DNA of 64,000 nt from Agromyces aureus. Lineage in GTDB: Bacteria; Actinomycetota; Actinomycetes; Actinomycetales; Microbacteriaceae. This document shows, one piece after another, positions 55,398 through 64,000 of the stretch. The stretch lies in the NCBI RefSeq assembly GCF_001660485.1, contig NZ_CP013979.1, forward strand, positions 1,178,001 through 1,242,000, given 5' to 3'. The position numbers and the translations under genes are program-made. The notes beneath the pieces were generated by a model. The model saw only the letters and a program-made list of their open reading frames with translations. It was not told where the DNA came from and did no database searches. The number at the start of each line of letters is the position of its first letter. Position 1 is the first letter of the stretch.

Positions 55398-56819
55398 ATG
55401 GCGAATCCGAGCCCCGGCTATTCCATCCAGTTGCGGGTCGAGGCGCCCGCCGGCGTCACGGCCACGAGCGAACTCGTCGTCACCGTCGCCGAAGCCGGCG
55501 CGGTGGTCACCGCGGTCGACGTCAGTGAGTCGACCGGCGACCGAGTGCTCGTCGATCTCACGTGCTACGCCGTGAGCGCCGAGCACGCGACGCAGGTCGC
55601 CGTGGCGCTGGCCGCTCGAGACGGCGTGATCGTGCGCGACGTCGCCGACCGCACCTTCCGGCTGCACGCCGGCGGCAAGCTCGAGATCGTGCCGAAGGCG
55701 CCGTTGCGCAACCGCGACGACCTGTCCCGCGCGTACACGCCCGGCGTGGCGCGCGTGTGCCTCGCGATCGCCGACGAGCCAGCCGCCGCCCGGCGCCTCA
55801 CCGTCAAGGGGAACACCATCGCCGTCGTGACCGACGGGTCGGCCGTGCTCGGCCTGGGCAACATCGGCGCTCTCGCCTCGATCCCCGTCATGGAGGGCAA
55901 GGCCGCACTGTTCAAGCAGTTCGCCGACGTCGACGCCTGGCCGGTCGCGCTCGACACGCAGGACACCGAGGAGATCATCTCCATCGTGAAGGCGCTCGCG
56001 CCGGTCTACGGCGGCGTCAACCTCGAGGACATCGCGGCGCCGCGCTGCTTCGAGATCGAGCGCCGCCTGCGCGAGGAGCTCGATATCCCCGTCTTCCACG
56101 ACGACCAGCACGGCACCGCGATCGTGACGCTGGCCGCGCTCGTGAACGCCCTCCGTCTCGTCGGCAAGCGCCTCTCCGACGTGCGGATCGTCGTCTCCGG
56201 CGTCGGCGCGGCCGGCTCGGCGATCATCCAGCTGCTCGTCGCCGAGGGCGCGCGCGACATCGTCGCGTGCAGCCGCACGGGGGCCATCCACCGCGGCGAG
56301 AGCTACGACGACCCGCACCGCACGTGGATCGCCGAGCACACCAACCTGCAGGGCGTGCGCGGCACCCTCTCGGAGGTGCTCGTCGGCGCCGACGTCTTCA
56401 TCGGGGTGAGTGCGCCGAACCTCCTCGTCGAGGCCGACATCGAAGCGATGGCCGATCGGGCGATCGTGTTCGCCATGGCGAACCCCGACCCGGAGGTCGA
56501 CCCGGTGGTCGCCGCGCGCCACGCCGCGGTCGTCGCGACCGGCCGCAGCGACTTCCCGAACCAGATCAACAACGTGCTCGCCTTCCCGGGCTTCTTCCGC
56601 GGGCTGCTCGACTCGGGCGCCGTCGACATCACGCCCGAGATGCTCGTCGCGGCGGCCGAGGCGATCGCGTCCTGCGTACGGGAGGACCAGCTCAATGCGA
56701 GCTACATCATCCCGAGCGTGTTCGACCCGGACGTCGCACGCGTCGTCGCCGAATCGGTCGCCGCCGCGGCCGCCAGGCGCTCCGCCCTCGTCGAAACCCA
56801 GGAGGAATCCGCAGCATGA
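55398..56819 (+). CDS. NAD(P)-dependent malic enzyme with N-terminal ACT domain
   Basis: A 473-residue malic enzyme converting malate to pyruvate and CO2. Residues 10-90 form an ACT-like regulatory domain (SIQLRVEAPAGVTATSELV). Catalytic Tyr in SRAYTPGVARVC and Lys in VKGNTIAVVTDGSAVLGLGN are present, with metal ligands in NLEDIAAPRCFEIE and FHDDQHGTA; the NAD(P) fold is VSGVGAAGSAII. It starts the operon malic enzyme, malate synthase, CitE-like lyase, ureidoglycine aminohydrolase. Paired with malate synthase it turns glyoxylate plus acetyl-CoA into pyruvate. Its stop overlaps the next start (ATGA). Confidence 0.94.
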   Translation: MANPSPGYSIQLRVEAPAGVTATSELVVTVAEAGAVVTAVDVSESTGDRVLVDLTCYAVSAEHATQVAVALAARDGVIVRDVADRTFRLHAGGKLEIVPKAPLRNRDDLSRAYTPGVARVCLAIADEPAAARRLTVKGNTIAVVTDGSAVLGLGNIGALASIPVMEGKAALFKQFADVDAWPVALDTQDTEEIISIVKALAPVYGGVNLEDIAAPRCFEIERRLREELDIPVFHDDQHGTAIVTLAALVNALRLVGKRLSDVRIVVSGVGAAGSAIIQLLVAEGARDIVACSRTGAIHRGESYDDPHRTWIAEHTNLQGVRGTLSEVLVGADVFIGVSAPNLLVEADIEAMADRAIVFAMANPDPEVDPVVAARHAAVVATGRSDFPNQINNVLAFPGFFRGLLDSGAVDITPEMLVAAAEAIASCVREDQLNASYIIPSVFDPDVARVVAESVAAAAARRSALVETQEESAA

Positions 56820-58483
56820 CCACCCCGACCGCACCGGCCGTCACGGCACCGGCCGTCACGGCACCGCCCCTCACGGCGCCGGCAGGCGCCATCGAGATCA
56901 CCCGCGCCACGAGCATCGAGGGCGGCGACGAGATCCTCACCCCCGAGGCGCTCGCCTTCGTCGCCGAGCTCCACCGGAGGTTCGCCGGCCGCCGCGACGA
57001 GCTGCTCGCCGCGCGTCGCACGAGGCGCGAGGCCATCGCCGCGGGCGGCACGCTCGACTTCCTCCCCGAGACCCGTGAGGTGCGCGAGGGCGACTGGCAC
57101 GTGGCATCCGTTCCCGACGCCCTGCTCGACCGCCGCGTCGAGATCACCGGCCCTGCCGCGCCGCCGAAGATGGCGATCAACGCGCTGAACTCGGGTGCCC
57201 GCGTGTGGCTGGCCGACCTCGAAGACGCGACGAGTCCCACCTGGGACAACGTCGTCGGCGGCATCAAGAACCTGCGCGACGCCGCCCTCGGCACCCTCGC
57301 GTACACCTCGCCGGCCGGCAAGCCCTACGCCCTTCGCACCGACCTCCGTCGACCGACCGTCGTCACGCGCCCGCGGGGCTGGCACCTGTCAGAGCGCCAT
57401 GTGCTCATCGACGGCGAGCCGGCGGTGGGCGCCCTCGTCGACTTCGGCCTGCACTTCTTCCACACGGCCCAGCTGCTGCTCGCCAACGGCCACGGCCCCT
57501 ACTACTACCTGCCGAAGCTCGAGAGCCACCGGGAGGCCCGGCTCTGGAACGACGTCTTCGTGTTCGCTCAGGAGTACGTCGGCCTCGACCGCGGCACCAT
57601 CCGCGCGACCGTGCTGATCGAGACGATCCCCGCGGCCTTCGAGATGGACGAGATCCTCTTCGAGCTCCGCGAGCACGCCTCCGGCCTGAACGCCGGCCGG
57701 TGGGACTACCTGTTCAGCCTCATCAAGGTGTTCCGCGACGCCGGCGAGGCGTTCGTGCTGCCCGACCGCGCCTCGGTGGCCATGACCGCGCCCTTCATGC
57801 GCGCCTACACCGAGCTGCTCGTGAAGACCTGTCATCGTCGTGGCGCCGTCGCGATGGGCGGCATGGCCGCCGTCGTGCCGAACCGCAACGACCTCGAGGT
57901 CACGGCCGCCGCATTCGAGAAGGTCCGCGCCGACAAGACCCGCGAGGCCGGCGACGGGTTCGACGGGTCGTGGGTCGCCCATCCCGACCTGGTGCCGGTG
58001 TGCCGCGAGGTCTTCGATGCGGCGCTCGGCGACCGGCCGAACCAGGTCGAGCGACAGCGGCCCGAGGTCGAGGTCACCGCCGCGCAACTGCTCGACGTGG
58101 CCTCCGCGGTCGGCGAGGTGACCGAGGCGGGCCTCCGCGCCAACCTCTACGTCGCCGTCGCCTACACGGCCGTGTGGCTGTCGGGCAACGGCGCGGTCGC
58201 GATCCACAACCTGATGGAGGATGCCGCGACGGCCGAGATCTCCCGTTCGCAGGTGTGGCAGCAGCTCCGCAACGAGGTCGTCTTCGCCGACACGGGTCGG
58301 CGCATCAGCCCGGAGCTCGTGCGCTCGGTGCTCGCCGAGGAGGTCGAGCGCCTGCGCGGCGAGGTCGCCCCCGACGTATTCGCCCGCCACTACGAGCCCG
58401 CCGCGGCGCTGATCGCCGACATCTGCCTGTCGAGCGAGTACGTCGACTTCCTCACGCTGCCCGCCTACGAGCTGCTGGACTGA
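56816..58483 (+). CDS. aceB: malate synthase A
   Basis: A 555-residue malate synthase of the A type (about 530-560 residues, without the G-type insert). It condenses glyoxylate and acetyl-CoA. Signatures are KMAINALNSGARVWLADLED, TDLRRPTVVTRPRGWHL, LIETIPAAFEMDEIL, the RCMP-like GGMAAVVPNRND and DGSWVAHPDLVPV. The first 22 residues are Ala/Pro/Thr repeats encoded by 15-base near-repeats (GCCGTCACGGCACCG). AGGAGG precedes the ATG and the gene overlaps malic enzyme by four bases. No isocitrate lyase is nearby, so glyoxylate here probably comes from ureides rather than the glyoxylate cycle. Confidence 0.95.
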   Translation: MTTPTAPAVTAPAVTAPPLTAPAGAIEITRATSIEGGDEILTPEALAFVAELHRRFAGRRDELLAARRTRREAIAAGGTLDFLPETREVREGDWHVASVPDALLDRRVEITGPAAPPKMAINALNSGARVWLADLEDATSPTWDNVVGGIKNLRDAALGTLAYTSPAGKPYALRTDLRRPTVVTRPRGWHLSERHVLIDGEPAVGALVDFGLHFFHTAQLLLANGHGPYYYLPKLESHREARLWNDVFVFAQEYVGLDRGTIRATVLIETIPAAFEMDEILFELREHASGLNAGRWDYLFSLIKVFRDAGEAFVLPDRASVAMTAPFMRAYTELLVKTCHRRGAVAMGGMAAVVPNRNDLEVTAAAFEKVRADKTREAGDGFDGSWVAHPDLVPVCREVFDAALGDRPNQVERQRPEVEVTAAQLLDVASAVGEVTEAGLRANLYVAVAYTAVWLSGNGAVAIHNLMEDAATAEISRSQVWQQLRNEVVFADTGRRISPELVRSVLAEEVERLRGEVAPDVFARHYEPAAALIADICLSSEYVDFLTLPAYELLD

Positions 58484-58485
58484 GC

Positions 58486-59757
58486 ATGGGCGCCGTCCTC
58501 ACCCAGGCCGACGTCGCCGCGATCGACGCCCGCCTCCTCGAGACCGACTCGCTGCTCGAGCGGGCGTACCCCGGCGACGACGGGTCGCGTCAGCCCGTGC
58601 ACACCGTGTACGTGCCGGCCGACCGGTTCGAACCCGGGCTGGCCGCCGAGTGGGGTCGCGCCGCCCTCGAGGCGGTCGAGTCCGCCGGCGGACTCGACCG
58701 GCTCGCGTCGCACGTCGGCATCGAACGCTCCGTCGCCGACCTCGTCGTGCCCAGGGTCGCCGAGAAGCTCGCACGCGAGCCGATCGAAGACCTCCGCCTC
58801 GACTTCGAAGACGGCTACGGCGACCGCGGCGACGACATCGAGGACGCGGATGCCGCGGCCACCGCGTCGCGGGTCGCCGAGGCCGTGCGAGCGGGCGTCG
58901 CCCCGCCGTTCATCGGCATCCGGTTCAAGTGCTTCGAGGCCCCCACGCGGGCTCGCGCACTGCGCACGCTCGATCTCTTCATCGGCGGACTCGTCGACGA
59001 GGGCAGCCTGCCCGACGGGCTCGTGCTGACCCTGCCGAAGGTCTCGACGGTGGCGCAGGTGGAGGCCATGGCCGAGATCGCCGGAGCGCTCGAGCGAGCG
59101 CACGGGCTGCCCGACGGGCGCATCCGGTTCGAGGTGCAGGTCGAGACGCCGCAGCTCGTGCTCGGCGCCGACGGCACCTCGCCGGTCGCGCAGCTGCCGC
59201 TCGCCGCCCCCGGCCGCATCTCGGCGCTGCACTACGGCACCTACGACTACAGCGCCTCCCTCGCGATCGCCGCGAGGTACCAGTCGATGGAGCATCCGGC
59301 GGCCGACCTCGCGAAGGGCATCATGCAGCTCGCGGTCGCGGGCACCGGCATCCGCCTCTCCGACGGCTCGACGAACATCCTGCCCGTCGGTGACGGGGCG
59401 GATGCCGCGTGGGCGCTGCATGCGCGCCTCGTGCGCCGTTCGCTCGAGCACGGGTACGCCCAGGGCTGGGACCTGCACCCCAACCAGCTGCCGACCCGGT
59501 ACCTCGCGACGTTCGCCTTCTACCGGGAGGCCTACCCCGAGGCATCCGCCCGACTGCGCGCCTACCTCGAACGCACGCCGGGCGCCGTGCTCGACGAGCC
59601 GGCCACGGCCCGCGCCCTCGCCGGAGTCGTGCTGCGCGGCGTCGCGTGCGGCGCGATCGGCCTCGACGAGGTCGCGGCCGACATCGGCATCCACCGTGCC
59701 GAGCTCGTCGGGCTGGCGCACCCCCGGCTGGCCGCTGCGCTCGCGACGACGGCCTGA
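58486..59757 (+). CDS. CitE/HpcH-like aldolase/lyase family protein
   Basis: A 423-residue protein of the DUF6986-type branch of the HpcH/CitE superfamily, often linked to malate synthase in actinobacteria. The barrel features LRLDFEDGYGDRGDDIEDAD, with acidic metal ligands, GIRFKCFEAPTRARALRTLD and LPKVSTVAQVEAM; RFEVQVETPQLVLG supplies another conserved acidic strand, and GWDLHPNQLPTRYLATFAFY ends the core. The reaction is unknown; family members cleave or form C-C bonds of hydroxy acids or acyl-CoAs, e.g. malyl or citramalyl units. The gene starts two bases after malate synthase. Confidence 0.8.
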   Translation: MGAVLTQADVAAIDARLLETDSLLERAYPGDDGSRQPVHTVYVPADRFEPGLAAEWGRAALEAVESAGGLDRLASHVGIERSVADLVVPRVAEKLAREPIEDLRLDFEDGYGDRGDDIEDADAAATASRVAEAVRAGVAPPFIGIRFKCFEAPTRARALRTLDLFIGGLVDEGSLPDGLVLTLPKVSTVAQVEAMAEIAGALERAHGLPDGRIRFEVQVETPQLVLGADGTSPVAQLPLAAPGRISALHYGTYDYSASLAIAARYQSMEHPAADLAKGIMQLAVAGTGIRLSDGSTNILPVGDGADAAWALHARLVRRSLEHGYAQGWDLHPNQLPTRYLATFAFYREAYPEASARLRAYLERTPGAVLDEPATARALAGVVLRGVACGAIGLDEVAADIGIHRAELVGLAHPRLAAALATTA

Positions 59758-59819
59758 GCCGCGCCGACATCCGTCATCCGTCTCGGCCGCGGCCGAGCGT
59801 CCACGAAACAAGGAAGCAC

Positions 59820-60632
59820 ATGACCTACTACACCCCGAGGGGCGGGCTGCCGCCCCAGACCGACCTGCTCACCGACCGCGCGGTCGTGAAGCAGGCGTAC
59901 ACGTTCATCCCGAAGGGGGTGCTGCGCGACATCGTCACGAGCACGCTCCCGGGATTCACCGGCACGCGCTCGTGGATCATCGCGCGGCCCGTCGCGGGCG
60001 GCGCGACCACCTTCTCGCAGCTCATCGTCGAGATCTCCCCGGGGGGCGGCGCACCGAGGCCCGAGGTCGAGGACGGCGTCGAGGGCGTCGTGTTCGTCAC
60101 GACGGGCGCGCTCGTGCTCACCCTCGAGGGCGAGCGGCACGTGCTCGAGGAGGGCGGCTACGCGTTCCTCGCGCCCGGTGCCGAGTGGTCGCTCGCGAAC
60201 GAGGGCGACGAGATCACGAGCTTCCACTGGATCCGCAAGGCGTACGAGCGGGTCGACGGCATCGCCCCGCCCGCGTCGTTCGTCACGCGCGACCAGGACG
60301 TCGAGCCGGTGCCGATGCCCGACACGGGCGGAGCGTGGGCGACCACGCGGTTCAGCGACTCGGCCGACCTCTCGCACGACATGCAGGTCAACATCGTGAC
60401 GTTCCAACCGGGCGGGTCGATCCCGTTCGCCGAGACGCACGTCATGGAGCACGGGCTGTTCGTGCTCCAGGGCAAGGCGGTGTACCGGCTCAACGACGAC
60501 TGGGTCGAGTGCGAGGCCGGCGACTACATGCTGCTGCGCGCCTTCTGCCCGCAGGCCTGCTACGCGGGAGGGCCCGAGCCGTTCCGCTACCTGCTGTACA
60601 AGGACACGAACCGGCAGATCCGCCTCACCTAG
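59820..60632 (+). CDS. allE: (S)-ureidoglycine aminohydrolase, bicupin
   Basis: A 270-residue bicupin matching AllE/YlbA (about 260 residues). MTYYTPRGGLPPQTDLLTD and the text TRSWIIARPVAGGATTFSQ mark the first cupin; VNIVTFQPGGSIPFAETHVM with downstream EHGLFVLQGKAVYRLNDDW is the second cupin with metal ligands Glu, His, His and a Gln/Glu pair. It removes ammonia from (S)-ureidoglycine to give ureidoglycolate, one step from glyoxylate in allantoin breakdown. AAGGAAG precedes the ATG. Last gene of the malic enzyme operon, followed by a perfect terminator. Confidence 0.9.
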   Translation: MTYYTPRGGLPPQTDLLTDRAVVKQAYTFIPKGVLRDIVTSTLPGFTGTRSWIIARPVAGGATTFSQLIVEISPGGGAPRPEVEDGVEGVVFVTTGALVLTLEGERHVLEEGGYAFLAPGAEWSLANEGDEITSFHWIRKAYERVDGIAPPASFVTRDQDVEPVPMPDTGGAWATTRFSDSADLSHDMQVNIVTFQPGGSIPFAETHVMEHGLFVLQGKAVYRLNDDWVECEAGDYMLLRAFCPQACYAGGPEPFRYLLYKDTNRQIRLT

Positions 60633-60653
60633 GCGAACGCGAGCCGTGTCCTG

Positions 60654-60684
60654 AACGCCCGGAACCCGCGCGGTTCCGGGCGTT
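60654..60684 (+). terminator. terminator of the malic enzyme-allE operon
   Basis: AACGCCCGGAACC and GGTTCCGGGCGTT form a 13-bp perfect stem with a five-base loop, 21 bases after the allE stop. Confidence 0.85.
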
Positions 60685-60728
60685 CCGTCGTCTCGGCCGC
60701 GCCCGGGCGGACGAATATCGCGCGGTGG

Positions 60729-60794
60729 TTGACGCCCTCGGCATCTTCGCTTACTCTTTTCACACAGCGGGAGAGAGATTCCACGATGTGAAAC
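60729..60794 (+). promoter_or_regulatory. hyi-glxR-gcl promoter with shared operator (site B)
   Basis: TTGACG (60729-60734) and TACTCT (60752-60757) are exactly 17 bases apart. CTTCGCTTACTCTTT (60745-60759) is identical to site A and is followed, after the same 18 bases, by ATTCCAC (60778-60784). Outer arms TTCAC and GTGAA are centred on the same axis as site A. The leader to the hyi start is about 120 bases long. Confidence 0.8.
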
Positions 60795-60887
60795 ATTGAG
60801 AACCTCGAATCCGTCTCGCACCTGCACCATCACTCGCACCAAGCACCGCCGCTCGGACCTCCGGGCGCAACCCCGAAAGGCCCCGAG

Positions 60888-61733
60888 ATGACCTACACGG
60901 TGAACTGCTCGATCCTCCTCACCGAGCACCCGCTGCTCGAGCGTCCCGCCGCCGCCGCGGCGGCCGGGTTCGACGCGGTCGAGTTCTGGTGGCCGTTCGC
61001 CGAGGCCGTGCCCGCCGACCGCGACGTCGACGCGTTCGTCGCCGCGATCCGCGACGCCGGCGTGCAGCTCACGGGCCTCAACTTCTTCGCCGGCGACATG
61101 CCCGGCGGCGACCGCGGCCTCGTCTCGTGGCCCGCCCGCGCCGCCGAGTTCCGCGACAACATCGACGTCGTGGCCGGCATCGGTCGCGAGCTCGGCACGC
61201 GCGGGTTCAACGCCCTCTACGGCAACCGCGTCGACGACGCCACGCCCGAAGCCCAGGACGAGCTGGCGATCGAGCACCTCGCGGCCGCCGCGGCGGGCGT
61301 CGCCGCCATCGGCGGCACGGTGCTGGTCGAGCCCGTGAGCGGCGCGGCCCGCTACCCGCTGCTCACCGCCGCAGACGCACTCGGCGTCATCGACCGCGTC
61401 CGCGCCGCCTCCGGAGCCGACAACGTCAAGCTCCTCGCCGACTTCTACCACCTCGCCGTCAACGGCGACGACCCGGCGGCCGTCATCGAGCAGCACGCCG
61501 CCTCGTTCGGGCACATCCAGATCGCCGACGACCCGGGCCGCGGAGCTCCCGGCACGGGCACCCTGCCGCTCGCAGCCTGGATCGCCCGCAGCCGCGAGCT
61601 GGGCTACGCGGGCCCGATCGGCCTCGAGTACAAGTCCCCGGCCGACACCGCGTTCGCATGGGTCGCCGAAGCCGAGTCGGCCTCCGACTCGGCCTCCGAC
61701 TCGGCCGAGTGCGTCGCCGCCGGCGCGCATTGA
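60888..61733 (+). CDS. hyi: hydroxypyruvate isomerase
   Basis: A 281-residue TIM-barrel isomerase interconverting hydroxypyruvate and tartronate semialdehyde. MTYTVNCSILLTEHPLLERP, AGFDAVEFWWPF, VQLTGLNFFAGDMPGGDRG and KLLADFYHLAVNGDD follow Hyi closely, with metal ligands in TVLVEPVS and HIQIADDPGRGAPGTG and the final GLEYK. The last 20 residues (ESASDSASDSAECVAAGAH) are low in complexity. First gene of an operon with glxR and gcl. Confidence 0.93.
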   Translation: MTYTVNCSILLTEHPLLERPAAAAAAGFDAVEFWWPFAEAVPADRDVDAFVAAIRDAGVQLTGLNFFAGDMPGGDRGLVSWPARAAEFRDNIDVVAGIGRELGTRGFNALYGNRVDDATPEAQDELAIEHLAAAAAGVAAIGGTVLVEPVSGAARYPLLTAADALGVIDRVRAASGADNVKLLADFYHLAVNGDDPAAVIEQHAASFGHIQIADDPGRGAPGTGTLPLAAWIARSRELGYAGPIGLEYKSPADTAFAWVAEAESASDSASDSAECVAAGAH

Positions 61734-61786
61734 CCCGCACCCCCGACATCCGCCCGTCGTACCAACCGCATCGCAAAGGAACCGCC

Positions 61787-62665
61787 ATGACGAACATCGC
61801 AGTCATCGGACTCGGCATCATGGGCCTGCCCATGGCCCTCAACCTCGTGCAGGCCGGCCACACCGTCGCCGGATTCAACCGCTCGCCCGAGCGCGCAGAA
61901 CGTCTCGCCGAGGCCGGCGGCCGCGCCGCGACCAGCGTCGCCGACGCCCTCGCGGGCGCCGAGGTGGTCATCACCATGGTTCCCGACTCGCCCGACGTGG
62001 TCGCCCTCGCCGGCGGCGACGACGGCATCATCGCGAACGCCGCGCCGGGCACCATCTGGATCGACGCGTCCTCCATCCGCCCCGACGTCGCCAAGCAGGT
62101 CGCCGACGAGGCCCGCGCCGCGGGCCTGCGTCCGCTCGACGCACCCGTCTCGGGTGGCGAGCAGGGCGCGATCGACGGCGTGCTCTCGATCATGGTCGGC
62201 GGCGAGCAGTCCGACTTCGACGCCGCGCTGCCCGTGCTGCAGGGCGTCGGCAAGACGATCGTGCACGTCGGGCCGTCGGGCGCCGGCCAGACCGTGAAGG
62301 CCGCGAACCAGCTCATCGTCGCCGTCAACATCCAGGCGCTCGCCGAGGCGATCCTCTTCCTCGAGGCGTACGGCGTCGACACCGAGGCGGCGCTCGCCGT
62401 GCTCGGCGGCGGCCTCGCCGGCTCGAAGGTGCTCGACCAGAAGGGGCGCAAGATGCTCGACCGCGACTTCGCACCCGGATTCCGACTGGCCCTCCACAAC
62501 AAGGACCTCGGCATCGTCACCGGAGCCGCCCGCGAGGCCGGCATCGTCGTCCCGCTCGGCGCGCACGTCGCCCAGCTCGTCGGCTCGACCGTCGCGAAGG
62601 GCGACGGCGGCCTCGACCACTCCGGACTCTTCAAGCTCACCCTCGCCGCCGCAGGGCGCGAGTAA
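61787..62665 (+). CDS. glxR: tartronate semialdehyde reductase
   Basis: A 292-residue beta-hydroxyacid dehydrogenase reducing tartronate semialdehyde to D-glycerate. GLGIMGLPMALNLVQAG binds NAD(P)H, DAPVSGGEQGAIDGVLSIMV binds substrate, and the catalytic Lys lies in GAGQTVKAANQL. Length and the HNKDLGIV segment match GlxR/GarR. AAAGGA precedes the ATG. It stands between hyi and gcl, the same set as in the E. coli allantoin regulon. Confidence 0.94.
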   Translation: MTNIAVIGLGIMGLPMALNLVQAGHTVAGFNRSPERAERLAEAGGRAATSVADALAGAEVVITMVPDSPDVVALAGGDDGIIANAAPGTIWIDASSIRPDVAKQVADEARAAGLRPLDAPVSGGEQGAIDGVLSIMVGGEQSDFDAALPVLQGVGKTIVHVGPSGAGQTVKAANQLIVAVNIQALAEAILFLEAYGVDTEAALAVLGGGLAGSKVLDQKGRKMLDRDFAPGFRLALHNKDLGIVTGAAREAGIVVPLGAHVAQLVGSTVAKGDGGLDHSGLFKLTLAAAGRE

Positions 62666-62683
62666 TCCCGTAAGGACATTCCC

Positions 62684-64000
<1,317 letters not shown>

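Overview
The window reads as a chromosomal segment of a very GC-rich actinobacterium, most likely a member of the Microbacteriaceae. The grounds are strong G/C third-position bias on both strands, ATGA gene overlaps, several apparently leaderless regulator genes, and repeated use of the palindrome CGGATGCCGCGGCATCCG inside genes, linkers and hairpins. The genus cannot be fixed from sequence alone. I see no tRNA, rRNA, CRISPR array, insertion sequence, prophage or defence system. The content is carbohydrate catabolism on the left two thirds and purine/glyoxylate metabolism on the right third.

Layout. 1-5450: the end of a GH29 fucosidase, a cyclic-nucleotide-binding/flavin reductase fusion, and a GH42 beta-galactosidase overlapping a glycerate kinase. 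5710-7172: a YtrA-type GntR regulator with a DUF1648 membrane protein. 7326-14838: a D-xylose locus (xylH, xylG, xylF, xylB, xylA on the minus strand) with a divergent LacI-type regulator. 14850-23529: a xylo-oligosaccharide locus (binding protein, two permeases, GH3, GH43) with a divergent ROK regulator. 23640-28815: a TetR regulator, a KstD-like dehydrogenase, a Bcr/CflA-type exporter and a PAP2 phosphatase. 28906-36727: a LacI regulator, an importer, a GH51 arabinofuranosidase and an alditol oxidase. 36810-42817: two GH3 enzymes, one domain-permuted and membrane-anchored, with a divergent TetR regulator.

42852-64000 is organised around purines. Molybdenum cofactor genes (moaD, moeB-rhodanese, moaA) flank a guanine deaminase/purine permease pair. 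A 55-residue ORF, xdhA, xdhB, xdhC and an SDR follow on the minus strand. Next come an IclR regulator, then malic enzyme, malate synthase, a CitE-like lyase and ureidoglycine aminohydrolase, then hyi, glxR and gcl (cut by the window end). Guanine goes to xanthine and then urate. Ureide breakdown yields glyoxylate, which is routed either to malate and pyruvate or, through Gcl, Hyi and GlxR, to glycerate. A glycerate kinase lies at the far left of the window.

The most notable observation is a roughly 50-bp promoter/operator pattern shared, column for column, by three promoters: the xdh operon (54187-54236), the malic enzyme operon (55289-55338) and the hyi-glxR-gcl operon (60745-60794). The IclR gene sits between the first two. 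I infer an AllR-like regulon joining xanthine oxidation to glyoxylate use. Other points are a LacI operator (TACAACGTTGTA) repeated at the regulator and its presumed target operon, a circularly permuted GH3, a TetR with a 21-bp repeat-encoded tail, and a cNMP-binding/thioredoxin-reductase-like fusion lacking the redox CxxC.
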